A stretch of DNA of 64,000 nucleotides from positions 434,001-498,000 of the forward strand of contig NZ_CP073343.1 of NCBI RefSeq assembly GCF_024397855.1. The letters are read 5' to 3'. This stretch comes from Marinomonas rhizomae. Lineage in GTDB: Bacteria > Pseudomonadota > Gammaproteobacteria > Pseudomonadales > Marinomonadaceae. Under the pieces are notes generated by a model that did no database searches, was not told the origin of the DNA, and saw nothing but the letters and a program-made list of their open reading frames with translations. Within the stretch, counting starts at the first letter, position 1. The number at the start of each line of letters is the position of its first letter. A program made the translations under genes and the position numbers. Shown in pieces: positions 8,290-16,554 of this stretch.

Positions 8290-8901
8290 TTAAACCTGAG
8301 TAATGGGAATAAACCAATCCAAGTCCTCAATCCCTTTAATCCAACGCTGAATATTTGGATATTCAGACAATTGATAAGCGCCGCCTTCTTCCGCCACGTG
8401 GGTGTAAGGGAATAGGCAAATATCGGCAAGAGTCATAGTGTTTCCGAGTAAATAAGTGTGTGCGGCTAAGGCCTCTTCCATTTGTTTTAACGCGGCGTGA
8501 CCTTGCTGAATGCGGTCTGGCAGCATGTGTTTCTTTAGTTCCGTCATGGCGTTATGAGTTAACCAAAAACGCGGTGAAGCAATGTTTGGCTCGTGGCTGT
8601 ATTGCTCCCAAAATAACCATTTATAGACCTTGGCTCTAAGGATCGGATCCGGCGGTAATAGCGAGGAATTATACTGTTCCGCAAGATAGAGAAGCACCGC
8701 GTTGCTTTCGCTCAAGCATTGTCCATCATCTAACTCCAATACTGGGATTTTCCCGTTTGGGTTCATCGCCAAGAAAGATTCTGTGTGCGTTTCTCCCTTC
8801 GTAATGTCATATTGTTTTAACGACACTTTCAGGCCTAAGCAAGCGCATAATAAACGGATTTTATAGCCGTTCCCTGAGGGTAAAAAATCGTGCAGAATCA
8901 T
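8290..8901 (-). CDS. Glutathione S-transferase family protein
   Basis: 203-residue GST. The N-terminal thioredoxin-like domain (MILHDFLPSGNGYKIR) carries the glutathione-site pattern 'NPNGKIPVLELDDG' with cis-proline and 'LSESNAVLLYLAEQ'. The C-terminal helical domain has 'LGNTMTLADICLFPYTHVA', the N-capping box motif. Start moved to 8901, where GAAGGAAG precedes the ATG; the upstream extension (MHSSKY...) has no family similarity. It is divergent from the LysR gene at 9034, its likely regulator. Substrate unknown; detoxification of electrophiles is the family role. Confidence 0.9.
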   Translation of the reverse strand: MILHDFLPSGNGYKIRLLCACLGLKVSLKQYDITKGETHTESFLAMNPNGKIPVLELDDGQCLSESNAVLLYLAEQYNSSLLPPDPILRAKVYKWLFWEQYSHEPNIASPRFWLTHNAMTELKKHMLPDRIQQGHAALKQMEEALAAHTYLLGNTMTLADICLFPYTHVAEEGGAYQLSEYPNIQRWIKGIEDLDWFIPITQV

Positions 8902-9033
8902 AGTTTCTTCCTTCTTAGTTAATGGCCTGATCTTGCGATAAACAAGAGACAGAAAAAAGCCAATTAAATTGAAGACAGGCATAACGTATTTTGATGAATG
9001 CATGTAAGTTAAAGTGCGTAGATTAAAGAGAGG

Positions 9034-9879
9034 ATGGCATTGGATACGGAACTATTAAAGACGCTTGTAGCGATTGTTGATCACGGCAGCTTTCAGCGTG
9101 CCGCCATGCAAACTTTTCGAACGCCATCAGCGATAAGTATGCAGATGAAACGACTGGAAGAACAAGTCGGCACCGAGCTGTTTTGCAAGCAAGGTCGAGA
9201 GCAAGTGCTTACTGAAGATGGCCAACAGCTGGTGCATTACGCACGGCGTATCTTGCAGCTGCAAGAAAGCGCATTACAATCCATCAAAGGTCCACAGCAG
9301 GGTGTCTTGCTTAATCTTGGTTGCCCTAATGATTATGTGGCGAATTTACTCGTTGTCGTCATGTCTGTCATGGAAGCCATGTTGCCGAATATTCGCTTTC
9401 GAATTCGCACGGGGACATCGGCTGAACTAAGAGAACTGATGGACAAAGGCGAAGTCGATTTGGCTTTAGTCACGCGAACGCCTGATAGCGACGAAGGCTT
9501 AGCCTTGTTCCAAGACAAAGGTGTTTGGGTAGCGAAAAAAGGCTTTGATTGGACGACACTGAATCCTTTATCACTGGCCTTATATGAATCTAGCTGTAAG
9601 TTTCATTCCAGTGCCGTTGATGGTTTGCAGAAAAAAGGTACGGATTATCAACTCTATTGCGTCACCGCTAATCTCACGCTTATCGAAAGCCTGTTAATGG
9701 CCGAAAAAGCCATTTCCGCCATTGCTAGCATCAGCGTGAATGACTCACTGGAAATCATCGAAAGCGATTTATTGCCTGCCTTGCCCGCGGTACAAATTGC
9801 CTTTTCCCGCTCCGCCTCTGCACCAGATTGGTTAACGGTTGCGTGGATAGAAGAGTTGATTGAACGGGTGAGAAAATAA
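9034..9879 (+). CDS. LysR-family transcriptional regulator
   Basis: 281 residues. The N-terminal winged HTH (LDTELLKTLVAIVDHGSFQRAA...PSAISMQMKRLEEQVGTELF) is followed by a periplasmic-binding-like effector domain from about residue 88 (VLLNLGCPNDYVANLL). It is transcribed divergently from the GST gene with about 130 bp between starts, the standard LysR arrangement, so the GST gene is the probable target. Effector unknown. Confidence 0.9.
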   Translation: MALDTELLKTLVAIVDHGSFQRAAMQTFRTPSAISMQMKRLEEQVGTELFCKQGREQVLTEDGQQLVHYARRILQLQESALQSIKGPQQGVLLNLGCPNDYVANLLVVVMSVMEAMLPNIRFRIRTGTSAELRELMDKGEVDLALVTRTPDSDEGLALFQDKGVWVAKKGFDWTTLNPLSLALYESSCKFHSSAVDGLQKKGTDYQLYCVTANLTLIESLLMAEKAISAIASISVNDSLEIIESDLLPALPAVQIAFSRSASAPDWLTVAWIEELIERVRK

Positions 9880-9919
9880 ACCTAGAGACAGCTTGGGCTA
9901 TGGCTTGAGTCTAGGCTGT

Positions 9920-10198
9920 TTAAGTCTCTTTCACCGTATAAAACCGTTCAACATTTTTCGTTATTTCACCCCAATGAGAGGTTTTTACTCTGGTTTGATG
10001 TTTTTCAAATGCGGTTTTGTCGGTGAATTCTTCATAGACATCAAAGCGTTGCGGATTGTTTAAATCTCGGATCACGGTGAAGGTGATGCAACCCGCTTCT
10101 TGATGAGTCAGCGCGATGTGGTTGGGTAGTTCTGCCAATACCGCATTGAGATCTTATGATGGCACTTCAATGTGGCCGCTTAGGGTGATTTTGGGCAT
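9920..10198 (-). pseudogene. Antibiotic-biosynthesis-monooxygenase (ABM) domain protein, interrupted by a stop codon
   Basis: From an ATG at 10198 the frame reads MPKITLSGHIEVPSS, then TAA (10154-10156), then DLNAVLAELPNHIALTHQEAG and on to the normal end. Apart from this one codon the 93-codon frame is intact and matches small dimeric ABM/YgiN-type monooxygenases (ferredoxin-like fold, GCITFTVIRD, FDVYEEFTDKTAFEKHQ). A fragment of 72 residues could be made from the internal ATG at 10138, but it would lack the first beta strand. Either a recent nonsense mutation or a sequencing error. Family members oxidise quinols or polyketides, or only bind small aromatics. Confidence 0.8.
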
Positions 10199-10210
10199 GG
10201 TTAGCGCTCT

Positions 10211-11647
10211 CTATTTATTTAGGCTTTGATTAAGGTCATACACCATATAAGTGACGGAAAAAGGCAAATGGGCGAAGTGTTTGGTATTGCCTTTTACAAA
10301 GCCAAGTTGTTCGTACCAGTCTTGCAATTTTATGTGTTCGCCGATTACACCAATGCTGATGAGTTCGAGCTGGTCAGCTTTGGCTTGTTCAATAATATGT
10401 GCTACGAGTTGTGATCCGATGCCTTTGCTTTGTCGCTCAGGTAAAACGGATAATCGGTTCAAGTAGGCCTTGCGAACGCCATTGTTTTTTACAGGAACTT
10501 CGTAAGCGACACAGGCTATAGGCTGCTGGTCTTCCGTTAAAACAAAGTAGCGCTCGCCGCGTTCAAAATCTTTTTCTACCCAACTACTTTCGCAAAAAGA
10601 TGGATGTTTCGGGCCGTTGTCTTGGTTGATTCCAAAGCGGTCAGCAACAGGACGGTTGGCCTCACGAATTAGGTGAGCAAGGACGTCCGCTTGATCGGCA
10701 AACACTTCTTTTATCTGTCTCATGGTTTTTCCCCTAGGCTCCTTTTTAGGTAATGCCCAATTAAATTTTACTGCGCTGACGGCGAATAATATCAATATCA
10801 CACCCAGAATTTGCGTTAGGCTGATGTGGGTCGAAAATGCCAAATGGTCGACAAATAACGCGGTAATCGGATAAATAAATGACAATAAAGCGATTAAGCT
10901 GGTGGGTAGCTTTTGAAAGCTGTCGTACATGATGATGTACATAAATCCGGTTAGCACGGCACCGAGTATCAATAGATCCATCCATTGGCTGGTTTGTGTT
11001 GGTAAATTGTCGAAGTCCGCAAAGGGCAAAAGCATAAAGATACCAACGATCACCTGTACCAAGGCCACAAAGGTAGAAGGTACTTGGCTGACTTTTTTCG
11101 TCACCAAGGTAGTCACGGTATAAAGTAACGCCGCGCCTAAAGCGAGTGATAAGCCAAATAATGCATAAGATCCATCGTTGCTTGCTTCACCTGAGAAGAG
11201 GGCATTGAGTTCATTTAAATCCAGTTCTACGATTAAAAACAGTCCGATAAACGCCAAGGCGAGCCAAAACAGTAAGCTGGCCGATAACTTTTCTTTGGTA
11301 ATTAACGCACCAGTTATGACTAAAAATAGTGGCTGCATGTGATAGGCCACTGTGGCGATAGAAAAGGGAATGTAATTGAACGAAGCAAATAGAAATATCC
11401 AGTTTCCTACTAACGTTATGCCGCCCAAAATAATCATCAGCAAGACACTGCGCTGAAAGTATTCTCGATGAATTAGTCCTGCATAGTAGGCGTAACCGCC
11501 TAGAACAACAGCGCCGATGACGCAGCGGAAAAATACTACGTTCCAAAAGGCTTGGCCTGAACTGATAACAAAATAGCCAATGGTGCCAGACAGTATCATG
11601 GCTAAAATGAGCTCGATGCTGCCGATTGTGTTGCTGGAACGATTCAT
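10211..11647 (-). CDS. EamA/DMT-family exporter fused to a GNAT acetyltransferase
   Basis: A single frame of 478 residues joins two proteins. Residues about 1-300 form a ten-helix drug/metabolite transporter with two EamA repeats (the second begins near 'LFGLSLALGAALLYTVTTL'). Residues about 308-475 form a GNAT domain with the acetyl-CoA loop 'LSVLPERQSKGIGSQLV'. GGAG precedes the ATG. The linker contains an in-frame ATG at 10723 (MRQIKEVFADQ) with AGGGG 7 nt upstream, so the acetyltransferase may also be made alone. It is divergent from an Lrp-type regulator. Proposed role: acetylation and export of an amino acid or amine, by inference from Lrp pairing and domain content. Confidence 0.88.
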   Translation of the reverse strand: MNRSSNTIGSIELILAMILSGTIGYFVISSGQAFWNVVFFRCVIGAVVLGGYAYYAGLIHREYFQRSVLLMIILGGITLVGNWIFLFASFNYIPFSIATVAYHMQPLFLVITGALITKEKLSASLLFWLALAFIGLFLIVELDLNELNALFSGEASNDGSYALFGLSLALGAALLYTVTTLVTKKVSQVPSTFVALVQVIVGIFMLLPFADFDNLPTQTSQWMDLLILGAVLTGFMYIIMYDSFQKLPTSLIALLSFIYPITALFVDHLAFSTHISLTQILGVILILFAVSAVKFNWALPKKEPRGKTMRQIKEVFADQADVLAHLIREANRPVADRFGINQDNGPKHPSFCESSWVEKDFERGERYFVLTEDQQPIACVAYEVPVKNNGVRKAYLNRLSVLPERQSKGIGSQLVAHIIEQAKADQLELISIGVIGEHIKLQDWYEQLGFVKGNTKHFAHLPFSVTYMVYDLNQSLNK

Positions 11648-11806
11648 TGCTGACTCCTAATGGTGCCCTCTATTTTTTAAGTGCTCCGGTGAGTACCTTT
11701 TTTAGAGGAAGTAATCTATGGTGAATAGAATAAAGCCGAAAGTCTGACTTTTGCAGATATAAAAAGAGATAAATACAACAATAGACTGTATGTATTGGAG
11801 GTAAAA

Positions 11807-12268
11807 ATGCGAAATAGCCTTAGAAAAGAAGAGTTCGCTTTAGATGGTATTGATACTAAGCTCATTGAGCTACTTTACGCGAACGCAAGGACACCTGTCA
11901 CCGACTTGGCTCGTACCGTGGGAATGAGTGCACCAAGCGTTAATGAACGACTCAAGCGATTGGAAGAAAGTGGCGTGATTGCAGGCTATCGAGTGGAAGT
12001 GAATCCTAAGGTGCTGGGTTACAGCTTGATGGCGATTGTTCGTATGCGTCAGCTACCGGGCAAGTTGAAAGCCCTAGAAGCCTTAATTAGCTCGATCCCC
12101 GAATTTGTTGAATGCGATAAAGTCACGGGGGAAGACTGCTACGTTGCTCGCCTGTATTTAAAAGACATTAGTGAGCTAGACCCGATTCTCGACCGAGTCT
12201 CTGAGCTAGCGGATACCAATACAGCTATTGTGAAATCTACCCCAGTGACTCGACGCTTGCTGGTTTAG
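11807..12268 (+). CDS. Lrp/AsnC-family transcriptional regulator
   Basis: 153 residues. An AsnC-type winged HTH (LDGIDTKLIELLYANARTPVTDLA...SAPSVNERLKRLEESGVI) precedes a RAM ligand-binding domain (VLGYSLMAIVRMR...VTGEDCYVARLYLKDISELD). The start is the ATG at 11807 behind GGAGG; the upstream TTG lies next to the ribosome site itself. It is divergent from the exporter-acetyltransferase fusion, a common arrangement in which an Lrp-like protein senses the exported amino acid. A local role is inferred. Confidence 0.9.
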   Translation: MRNSLRKEEFALDGIDTKLIELLYANARTPVTDLARTVGMSAPSVNERLKRLEESGVIAGYRVEVNPKVLGYSLMAIVRMRQLPGKLKALEALISSIPEFVECDKVTGEDCYVARLYLKDISELDPILDRVSELADTNTAIVKSTPVTRRLLV

Positions 12269-12309
12269 GGTGTGTTGTTAAGGCGGTAAAAAGGGTAGAA
12301 TTCTTAATT

Positions 12310-12323
12310 ATTATCGCTATAAC
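12310..12323. promoter_or_regulatory. Probable OhrR operator upstream of ohrR
   Basis: ATTATCGCTATAAC matches the perfect palindrome GTTATCGCGATAAC found before ohr at 12 of 14 positions and lies 28 bp before the ohrR start, fitting autoregulation. Confidence 0.5.
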
Positions 12324-12350
12324 TGTTCGCGCAACTATCAATGAGAATTT

Positions 12351-12785
12351 ATGACTTCTGACAATCCCTTATTACTCGACAACCAATTGTGTTTTGCCTT
12401 GTATTCGACTTCGCTAGCGATGACGCAGCTTTACAAAGAACCTTTATCCGCTATTGGTTTAACCTATCCACAATACACAGTGATGTTGATTTTATGGGAA
12501 CAAGATGGCGTCAGCTTGAAACATATCGGTAACGCGCTGGGGCAAAAATCTGGAGCCTTGACTCCAGTAATAAAACGCATGGAAGCCGATGGTTTAGTGC
12601 AGCGTTTACGGGGTGTGGATGATGATCGAAGCTTGAGTATTGCCTTGACTGAAAAAGGCAAAAAATTACGTGAACAAGGCTTAGAAGTGAATCGCTGTGT
12701 GGCGGAAGCTTGCGGGATTAACCTAGAAGAAATTATCTCATTGCGTGAGCAGCTAATCGGCCTTAGAAGAAAACTTACAAAATAG
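12351..12785 (+). CDS. ohrR: Organic-hydroperoxide-sensing MarR repressor OhrR
   Basis: 144-residue MarR-family repressor. 'LLLDNQLCFALYSTSLAM' places the peroxide-sensing cysteine at residue 14, in the context typical of OhrR. Cys116 and Cys121 near the C-terminus are candidates for the second cysteine of the two-Cys subfamily. The winged helix spans about residues 55-100 (SLKHIGNALGQKSGALTPVIKRMEADGLVQR...DDRS). Family knowledge: oxidation by organic hydroperoxides releases the repressor from ohr. It lies directly upstream of ohr, separated by a terminator and two perfect operators. Confidence 0.93.
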   Translation: MTSDNPLLLDNQLCFALYSTSLAMTQLYKEPLSAIGLTYPQYTVMLILWEQDGVSLKHIGNALGQKSGALTPVIKRMEADGLVQRLRGVDDDRSLSIALTEKGKKLREQGLEVNRCVAEACGINLEEIISLREQLIGLRRKLTK

Positions 12786-12801
12786 GGGTTGCGCAATAAT
12801 A

Positions 12802-12815
12802 GTTATTGCAATAAC
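12802..12815. promoter_or_regulatory. OhrR operator 1
   Basis: Perfect 14-bp palindrome GTTATTGCAATAAC just after the ohrR stop. It shares the GTTAT-N4-ATAAC pattern with the site at 12861. Confidence 0.6.
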
Positions 12816-12826
12816 ATAAATTCATC

Positions 12827-12850
12827 AGCTCAGGTAACTGAGCTTTTATT
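12827..12850 (+). terminator. Terminator of ohrR
   Basis: AGCTCAG-GTAA-CTGAGCT, a perfect 7-bp stem with a tetraloop, followed by TTTTATTT. It separates ohrR transcription from that of ohr. Confidence 0.75.
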
Positions 12851-12860
12851 TAGATATATT

Positions 12861-12874
12861 GTTATCGCGATAAC
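12861..12874. promoter_or_regulatory. OhrR operator 2 at the ohr promoter
   Basis: Perfect 14-bp palindrome GTTATCGCGATAAC, 50 bp upstream of the ohr start, in an AT-rich promoter region. Confidence 0.65.
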
Positions 12875-12924
12875 TATTTTTCTAAATAGCTTATTTTCAA
12901 TAAACTCATACGAGGAGCAATATT

Positions 12925-13347
12925 ATGGAAGCAGTATACAGTGCAACCGCTACATCGACTGGTGGCCGTGATGGTCGTTCAATCACATCTGACAAAAAAT
13001 TGGATCTTGCTCTAAGTACGCCAAAAGAACTTGGCGGTGCTGGTGGCGAAGGGACTAACCCTGAGCAGCTATTTGCCGCAGGTTACTCAGCTTGTTTTAT
13101 CGGCGCATTTAAATTGGTTGCTTCTAAGCAAAAAGTAAAAATTCCAAATGACGTGAGTGTAACGGCGACCATTGGTATTGGTGAAAACCCTAAAGGCGAA
13201 GGTTTCAATATTTGTGCAGATTTAGAAGTCGATGTGCCTGGCGTAGAAAAAGACGTTGTTGAGCAATTGGTTGAAGCTGCTCACAAAGTTTGCCCATATT
13301 CAAACGCAACACGCGGCAACATTGATGTGAACTTCACTATCAAATAA
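12925..13347 (+). CDS. ohr: Organic hydroperoxide resistance protein Ohr
   Basis: 140-residue thiol peroxidase, full family length. Peroxidatic Cys57 ([13 protein letters not shown]) and resolving Cys123 ([12 protein letters not shown]) are both present, as are '[11 protein letters not shown]' and the C-terminal 'NIDVNFTI'. It reduces fatty-acid and other organic hydroperoxides in the cytoplasm using lipoylated partners (family knowledge). RBS GAGGAGC precedes the ATG. Likely repressed by OhrR through the palindromes upstream, and ends at its own terminator. Confidence 0.96.
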   Translation: MEAVYSATATSTGGRDGRSITSDKKLDLALSTPKELGGAGGEGTNPEQLFAAGYSACFIGAFKLVASKQKVKIPNDVSVTATIGIGENPKGEGFNICADLEVDVPGVEKDVVEQLVEAAHKVCPYSNATRGNIDVNFTIK

Positions 13348-13376
13348 CCATTTTTATTTGCCGTGTTAGTCTTAAG

Positions 13377-13412
13377 AATCCCTTTTGCATGAATTTGTAG
13401 AAGGGATTTTTT
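13377..13412 (+). terminator. Terminator of ohr
   Basis: AATCCCTT and AAGGGATT arms around a 16-nt loop, followed by a T-run. Confidence 0.75.
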
Positions 13413-13492
13413 GTACGTTTAAATCGTTGCCTTAACCGACTACACTGGCGTTGATACGACACATTTTCTGATTCAAATAGAGGTGAAACAGC

Positions 13493-13801
13493 ATGACACA
13501 TCGAAAGCTCGAACAGCATGAGATAGAGCAAGCCCTTAACCAGCTAAATGCAGAAGCGTCAGAAGACTGGGCAATAGAAGACGAAAAACTCAGTAAAACC
13601 TTTAAATTCAAAGATTTTCAGCGCGCTTTTGGTTTTATGACCATGTGTGCGATATACGCAGAAAAGAAAGATCATCATCCCGAATGGTTCAATGTTTACA
13701 ATAAAGTCAGTATTCAACTGACGTCTCACGATGTATCTGGCATTTCCAATAAAGACTTTGATTTAGCTAAGAAAATGGAAGCCTTTGCATTGTCTGTTTA
13801 A
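13493..13801 (+). CDS. phhB: Pterin-4a-carbinolamine dehydratase
   Basis: 102 residues, the usual PCD/DCoH length. The active-site segment '[23 protein letters not shown]' carries the conserved histidines and the aromatic pocket. It dehydrates 4a-hydroxytetrahydrobiopterin to recycle the cofactor of phenylalanine hydroxylase in the cytosol. RBS GAGGTG lies before the ATG. No phenylalanine hydroxylase gene (phhA) is adjacent, so the gene stands alone here. Confidence 0.93.
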   Translation: MTHRKLEQHEIEQALNQLNAEASEDWAIEDEKLSKTFKFKDFQRAFGFMTMCAIYAEKKDHHPEWFNVYNKVSIQLTSHDVSGISNKDFDLAKKMEAFALSV

Positions 13802-13843
13802 CCAATATTTCACGGCAACGCATAGGCTTTTCATATAACAGAA

Positions 13844-14497
13844 TTAATTGGTCAAAATAGCGGCCAACAATTGGCTGGAAGTCGGAACTAGGCCCACTTT
13901 GATTTCGAAAGGTTTGAACACCTTGTTGATGATTTCTGCCGTGTAATTACCTTTGTCGTTTTCGATTTCTGACAAGGTTTTACGAGAGACGCCACACAGT
14001 TTTGTGTAGGCGTCTTGTCTAATGCCTAGAACGTTAACACGTAATTCACGCAACGCAGCACCTTGCGTCATTTCATCCAACAATAAACGCTTGATGATCT
14101 GATTAATCGCAATTAACTGCTCTTCTTTTGTCATGGGTTCTAAGCTTTTTGATGCACGCTGACGTGGTGCATCACTGGGTGAAGCGTTTGACTCCTCAAC
14201 AACCGCACTCGCCGTCGTCGCTGTCTTTTTTAACGGCACGATGGGTTCATTAACGGCTTCTACGGCTTCTACGGCTTCCGACGCTTCCACGACTTTATTT
14301 ACTGCTTTGGCTGGGACCTTGGCTTTTTCTTTATTTACAGACTCTACTGGTGCCTTGGCTTTCGCTTCTTTTTTAGCTTTCGCCTGCTTTTTTACTTCCA
14401 ATTTGTCTTGTTTTTTCTTCTTCAGCTCATTCTTTTTTGACTTTGTTTTATGCTTCTTCATTGGTTGAGCGCTGTCTAATTGTCCTTTCATCTTCAT
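13844..14497 (-). CDS. HTH protein with long lysine/alanine-rich N-terminal tail
   Basis: 217 residues in two unlike halves. Residues 1 to about 115 are low complexity: lysine-rich blocks (KKHKTKSKKNELKKKKQDK) and then alanine/valine/glutamate repeats (SEAVEAVEAVNEP), probably disordered and DNA- or RNA-attracting. The C-terminal part has an XRE-type helix-turn-helix (GIRQDAYTKLCGVSRKTLSEIENDKGNYTAEIINKVF) ending in 'KPFEIKVGLVP'. GGAG precedes the ATG at 14497. The tail resembles histone-H1-like bacterial proteins, but the HTH suggests a specific regulator. Its DNA contains imperfect GCTTCTACG repeats at about 14255-14290, so length variation is possible. Target unknown. Confidence 0.8.
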   Translation of the reverse strand: MKMKGQLDSAQPMKKHKTKSKKNELKKKKQDKLEVKKQAKAKKEAKAKAPVESVNKEKAKVPAKAVNKVVEASEAVEAVEAVNEPIVPLKKTATTASAVVEESNASPSDAPRQRASKSLEPMTKEEQLIAINQIIKRLLLDEMTQGAALRELRVNVLGIRQDAYTKLCGVSRKTLSEIENDKGNYTAEIINKVFKPFEIKVGLVPTSSQLLAAILTN

Positions 14498-14610
14498 TTT
14501 TCGTCTCCGTAGGCTTTATAAAAAAGCGAGGTTGAGTACCGTGAATGAAATGAGAGTACAGAGCTAATATGACAGATAAGTAACAATATAAAATAACAGA
14601 AAAGATTTAA

Positions 14611-14645
14611 ACGAAAAGAGTACCTAGTTGTGTTCTAGGTACTCT
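14611..14645 (-). terminator. Terminator of the TRAP/uronate operon
   Basis: AGAGTACCTAG and CTAGGTACTCT form a perfect 11-bp stem with a 7-nt loop. On the minus strand it is followed by TTTTCGTTT, just past the dctM-like gene. Confidence 0.8.
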
Positions 14646-14668
14646 GTTGTGGTCCTGGATTAACTATG

Positions 14669-15946
14669 TTAGCGGTACAAAAGGGTAGGTAACCACATTG
14701 AAATAGCGGGAATAAAGGTTAGCAAAAGTAGCACTGAAACGAGTGGGATTAAGAATGGTGCAGTAGCTATTACACATCGTTCAAATGGCGTGTCAGAGAC
14801 TTTTGCAAGAACATATAGCACCATGCCTACTGGAGGGGTAAGTAACCCAAGCATTAAGTTCAGAATCAAAATAATACCGAAATGGACTGGATCAATTCCT
14901 ATTTGTACTGCTACCGGTAAAAGTACTGGTACTAAAATGGTTATAGCGGCAATTGTCTCCATGAAACAGCCAATTATTAATACCATGACGGTGATAATGA
15001 GCAGTATCATGATTTTATTTTCGGTGAAAGTAAGCAGCTGCTCTGCAAAAAAAGTGGCGAATTGGTTCGCGGTCAGAATCCACGCAAAAATCGTTGACGT
15101 TGCGACTATCATTAAGATTGAGGCGGTTGTTTCAATGGTTTCTTGCGACACTCGAATAAGGCTTTTAAAGGAAAGTGTGCGATAAACATACATTCCTAGG
15201 AACATGGAGTAAGCAACAGCCGCGACAGCTGCTTCAGTTGGTGTAAATATCCCGGTTGCTATCCCTCCTACGATAATCACAGGTGTCATTAACGGGAGGC
15301 ATGCACGTTTAAAAGTAGCCCATAATATACGGATGCTAAAATGGTCATCTTTCGGATAGTTACGCACTTTTGCGAACCAAGACACCATAATCATCAGTGC
15401 AAAAGCCATCAGTAAACCAGGCACAAGACCAGCGGCAAAGAGTTGGCCGATGGAGGTGTCTGCCATCACACCATATATCACTAAAGGGAGAGATGGGGGG
15501 ATAATCGGACCAATAGTGGAAGAGGCTGCCGTAATTCCAACGGAAAAATCCGTATCGTACCCTGCGTCTTTCATTGCCTTAATTTCTACGTTCCCAAGGC
15601 CTCCGGCATCCGCTACCGCTGCGCCAGACATGCCGGCAAAGATAACGCTAGCACCTACGTTTACATGACCTAATCCGCCGGGCATCCACCCAACTAAAGA
15701 TCGGGCAAAGGAGAAAATACGATTGGTAATTCCCCCCGTATTCATTAAGTGCCCTGCCAGTATAAAGAATGGAATGGCGATTAAGGTGAAACTATTAACG
15801 CCATTCACCATGTTATGCAATACCACAATACTGGGCATGCCTTCCATTATTATGAAGATTAAAGAAGCGACGCCGAGTGACACAGCAACAGGTACACCAA
15901 TCACTAACAGCACAAATAAAATAAGAAACATGAAAAGAATAGACAT
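14669..15946 (-). CDS. dctM: TRAP transporter large permease (DctM)
   Basis: 425 residues, very hydrophobic, around twelve transmembrane segments. Family landmarks include 'GLGHVNVGASVIFAGMSGAAVAD', 'IIPPSLPLVIYGVMADTSIGQLF' and 'LGLLTPPVGMVLYVLAKV'. It forms the sodium-driven translocation channel of a tripartite carboxylate importer with the DctQ and DctP genes upstream. RBS AGGA precedes the ATG. Last gene of an operon that also encodes lgoD-, uxaB- and uxaA-like enzymes, so the probable cargo is a sugar acid such as L-galactonate or a hexuronate (inference). Confidence 0.94.
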   Translation of the reverse strand: MSILFMFLILFVLLVIGVPVAVSLGVASLIFIIMEGMPSIVVLHNMVNGVNSFTLIAIPFFILAGHLMNTGGITNRIFSFARSLVGWMPGGLGHVNVGASVIFAGMSGAAVADAGGLGNVEIKAMKDAGYDTDFSVGITAASSTIGPIIPPSLPLVIYGVMADTSIGQLFAAGLVPGLLMAFALMIMVSWFAKVRNYPKDDHFSIRILWATFKRACLPLMTPVIIVGGIATGIFTPTEAAVAAVAYSMFLGMYVYRTLSFKSLIRVSQETIETTASILMIVATSTIFAWILTANQFATFFAEQLLTFTENKIMILLIITVMVLIIGCFMETIAAITILVPVLLPVAVQIGIDPVHFGIILILNLMLGLLTPPVGMVLYVLAKVSDTPFERCVIATAPFLIPLVSVLLLLTFIPAISMWLPTLLYR

Positions 15947-15961
15947 AAAAATCCTTAGCCT

Positions 15962-16534
15962 TCAATCAGGTACGATCTGATCATTAATATGACTAACCAA
16001 TTCATCACTGTTTTGTCTGCAGTGTTTTATCAGCCACAGTAAAGAGTGACAGGCCATCAAAATGAAGCAAACTCCAATAGTCCAATAGATATATGACTTT
16101 GGTATTGGTATCGAAACGAGTGTTTGATGTAGACGCATTGCTACTTGAAAAGACAAATGTGCACAATACGCATAAAAAATTACACATGTAGCATCAGCAA
16201 ACATCACTAGGCCTTTTGTTAGTCCTGCTGGTAAGTAGCGATATATGAATTCTAAAAATATATGGCTACCTTTTCTAACAGCTGTAATTGACCCAATAAA
16301 GCCGACCATAATAAGTAAGTAGCGCGCGATTTCTTCCGTCCAGCCGGGCGAATCATTTAACACATAACGAGTGAAAAATTGCCAAAAAACAACGATGATC
16401 AACATCCAGAAAAATAGCATCACCGGTAAATCGGCTAGGTTAAATTTGAATGAATCCTCGACCTGATCTTCATCAATCAGATCGAGGGGAAGCGAGCTCT
16501 CTTTAGCTCGCTCTTGTGTCTGTTGATTATCCAT
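15962..16534 (-). CDS. dctQ: TRAP transporter small permease (DctQ)
   Basis: 190 residues with four hydrophobic helices after a polar N-terminus of about 35 residues. 'DSPGWTEEIARYLLIMVGFIGS' is the DctQ signature. It assists the large permease in the inner membrane. Start set at ATG 16534 behind AGGGG; the preceding in-frame TTG is less likely. It sits between dctP and dctM with gaps under 25 bp, so it is clearly co-transcribed. Confidence 0.92.
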   Translation of the reverse strand: MDNQQTQERAKESSLPLDLIDEDQVEDSFKFNLADLPVMLFFWMLIIVVFWQFFTRYVLNDSPGWTEEIARYLLIMVGFIGSITAVRKGSHIFLEFIYRYLPAGLTKGLVMFADATCVIFYAYCAHLSFQVAMRLHQTLVSIPIPKSYIYWTIGVCFILMACHSLLWLIKHCRQNSDELVSHINDQIVPD

Positions 16535-16554
16535 CAAGCAGCCCCTCTATGTAT

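Noticed and set aside
11795..11806. TTG at 11795 as the Lrp gene start
   Set aside because: It overlaps the ribosome-binding GGAGG of the ATG at 11807.
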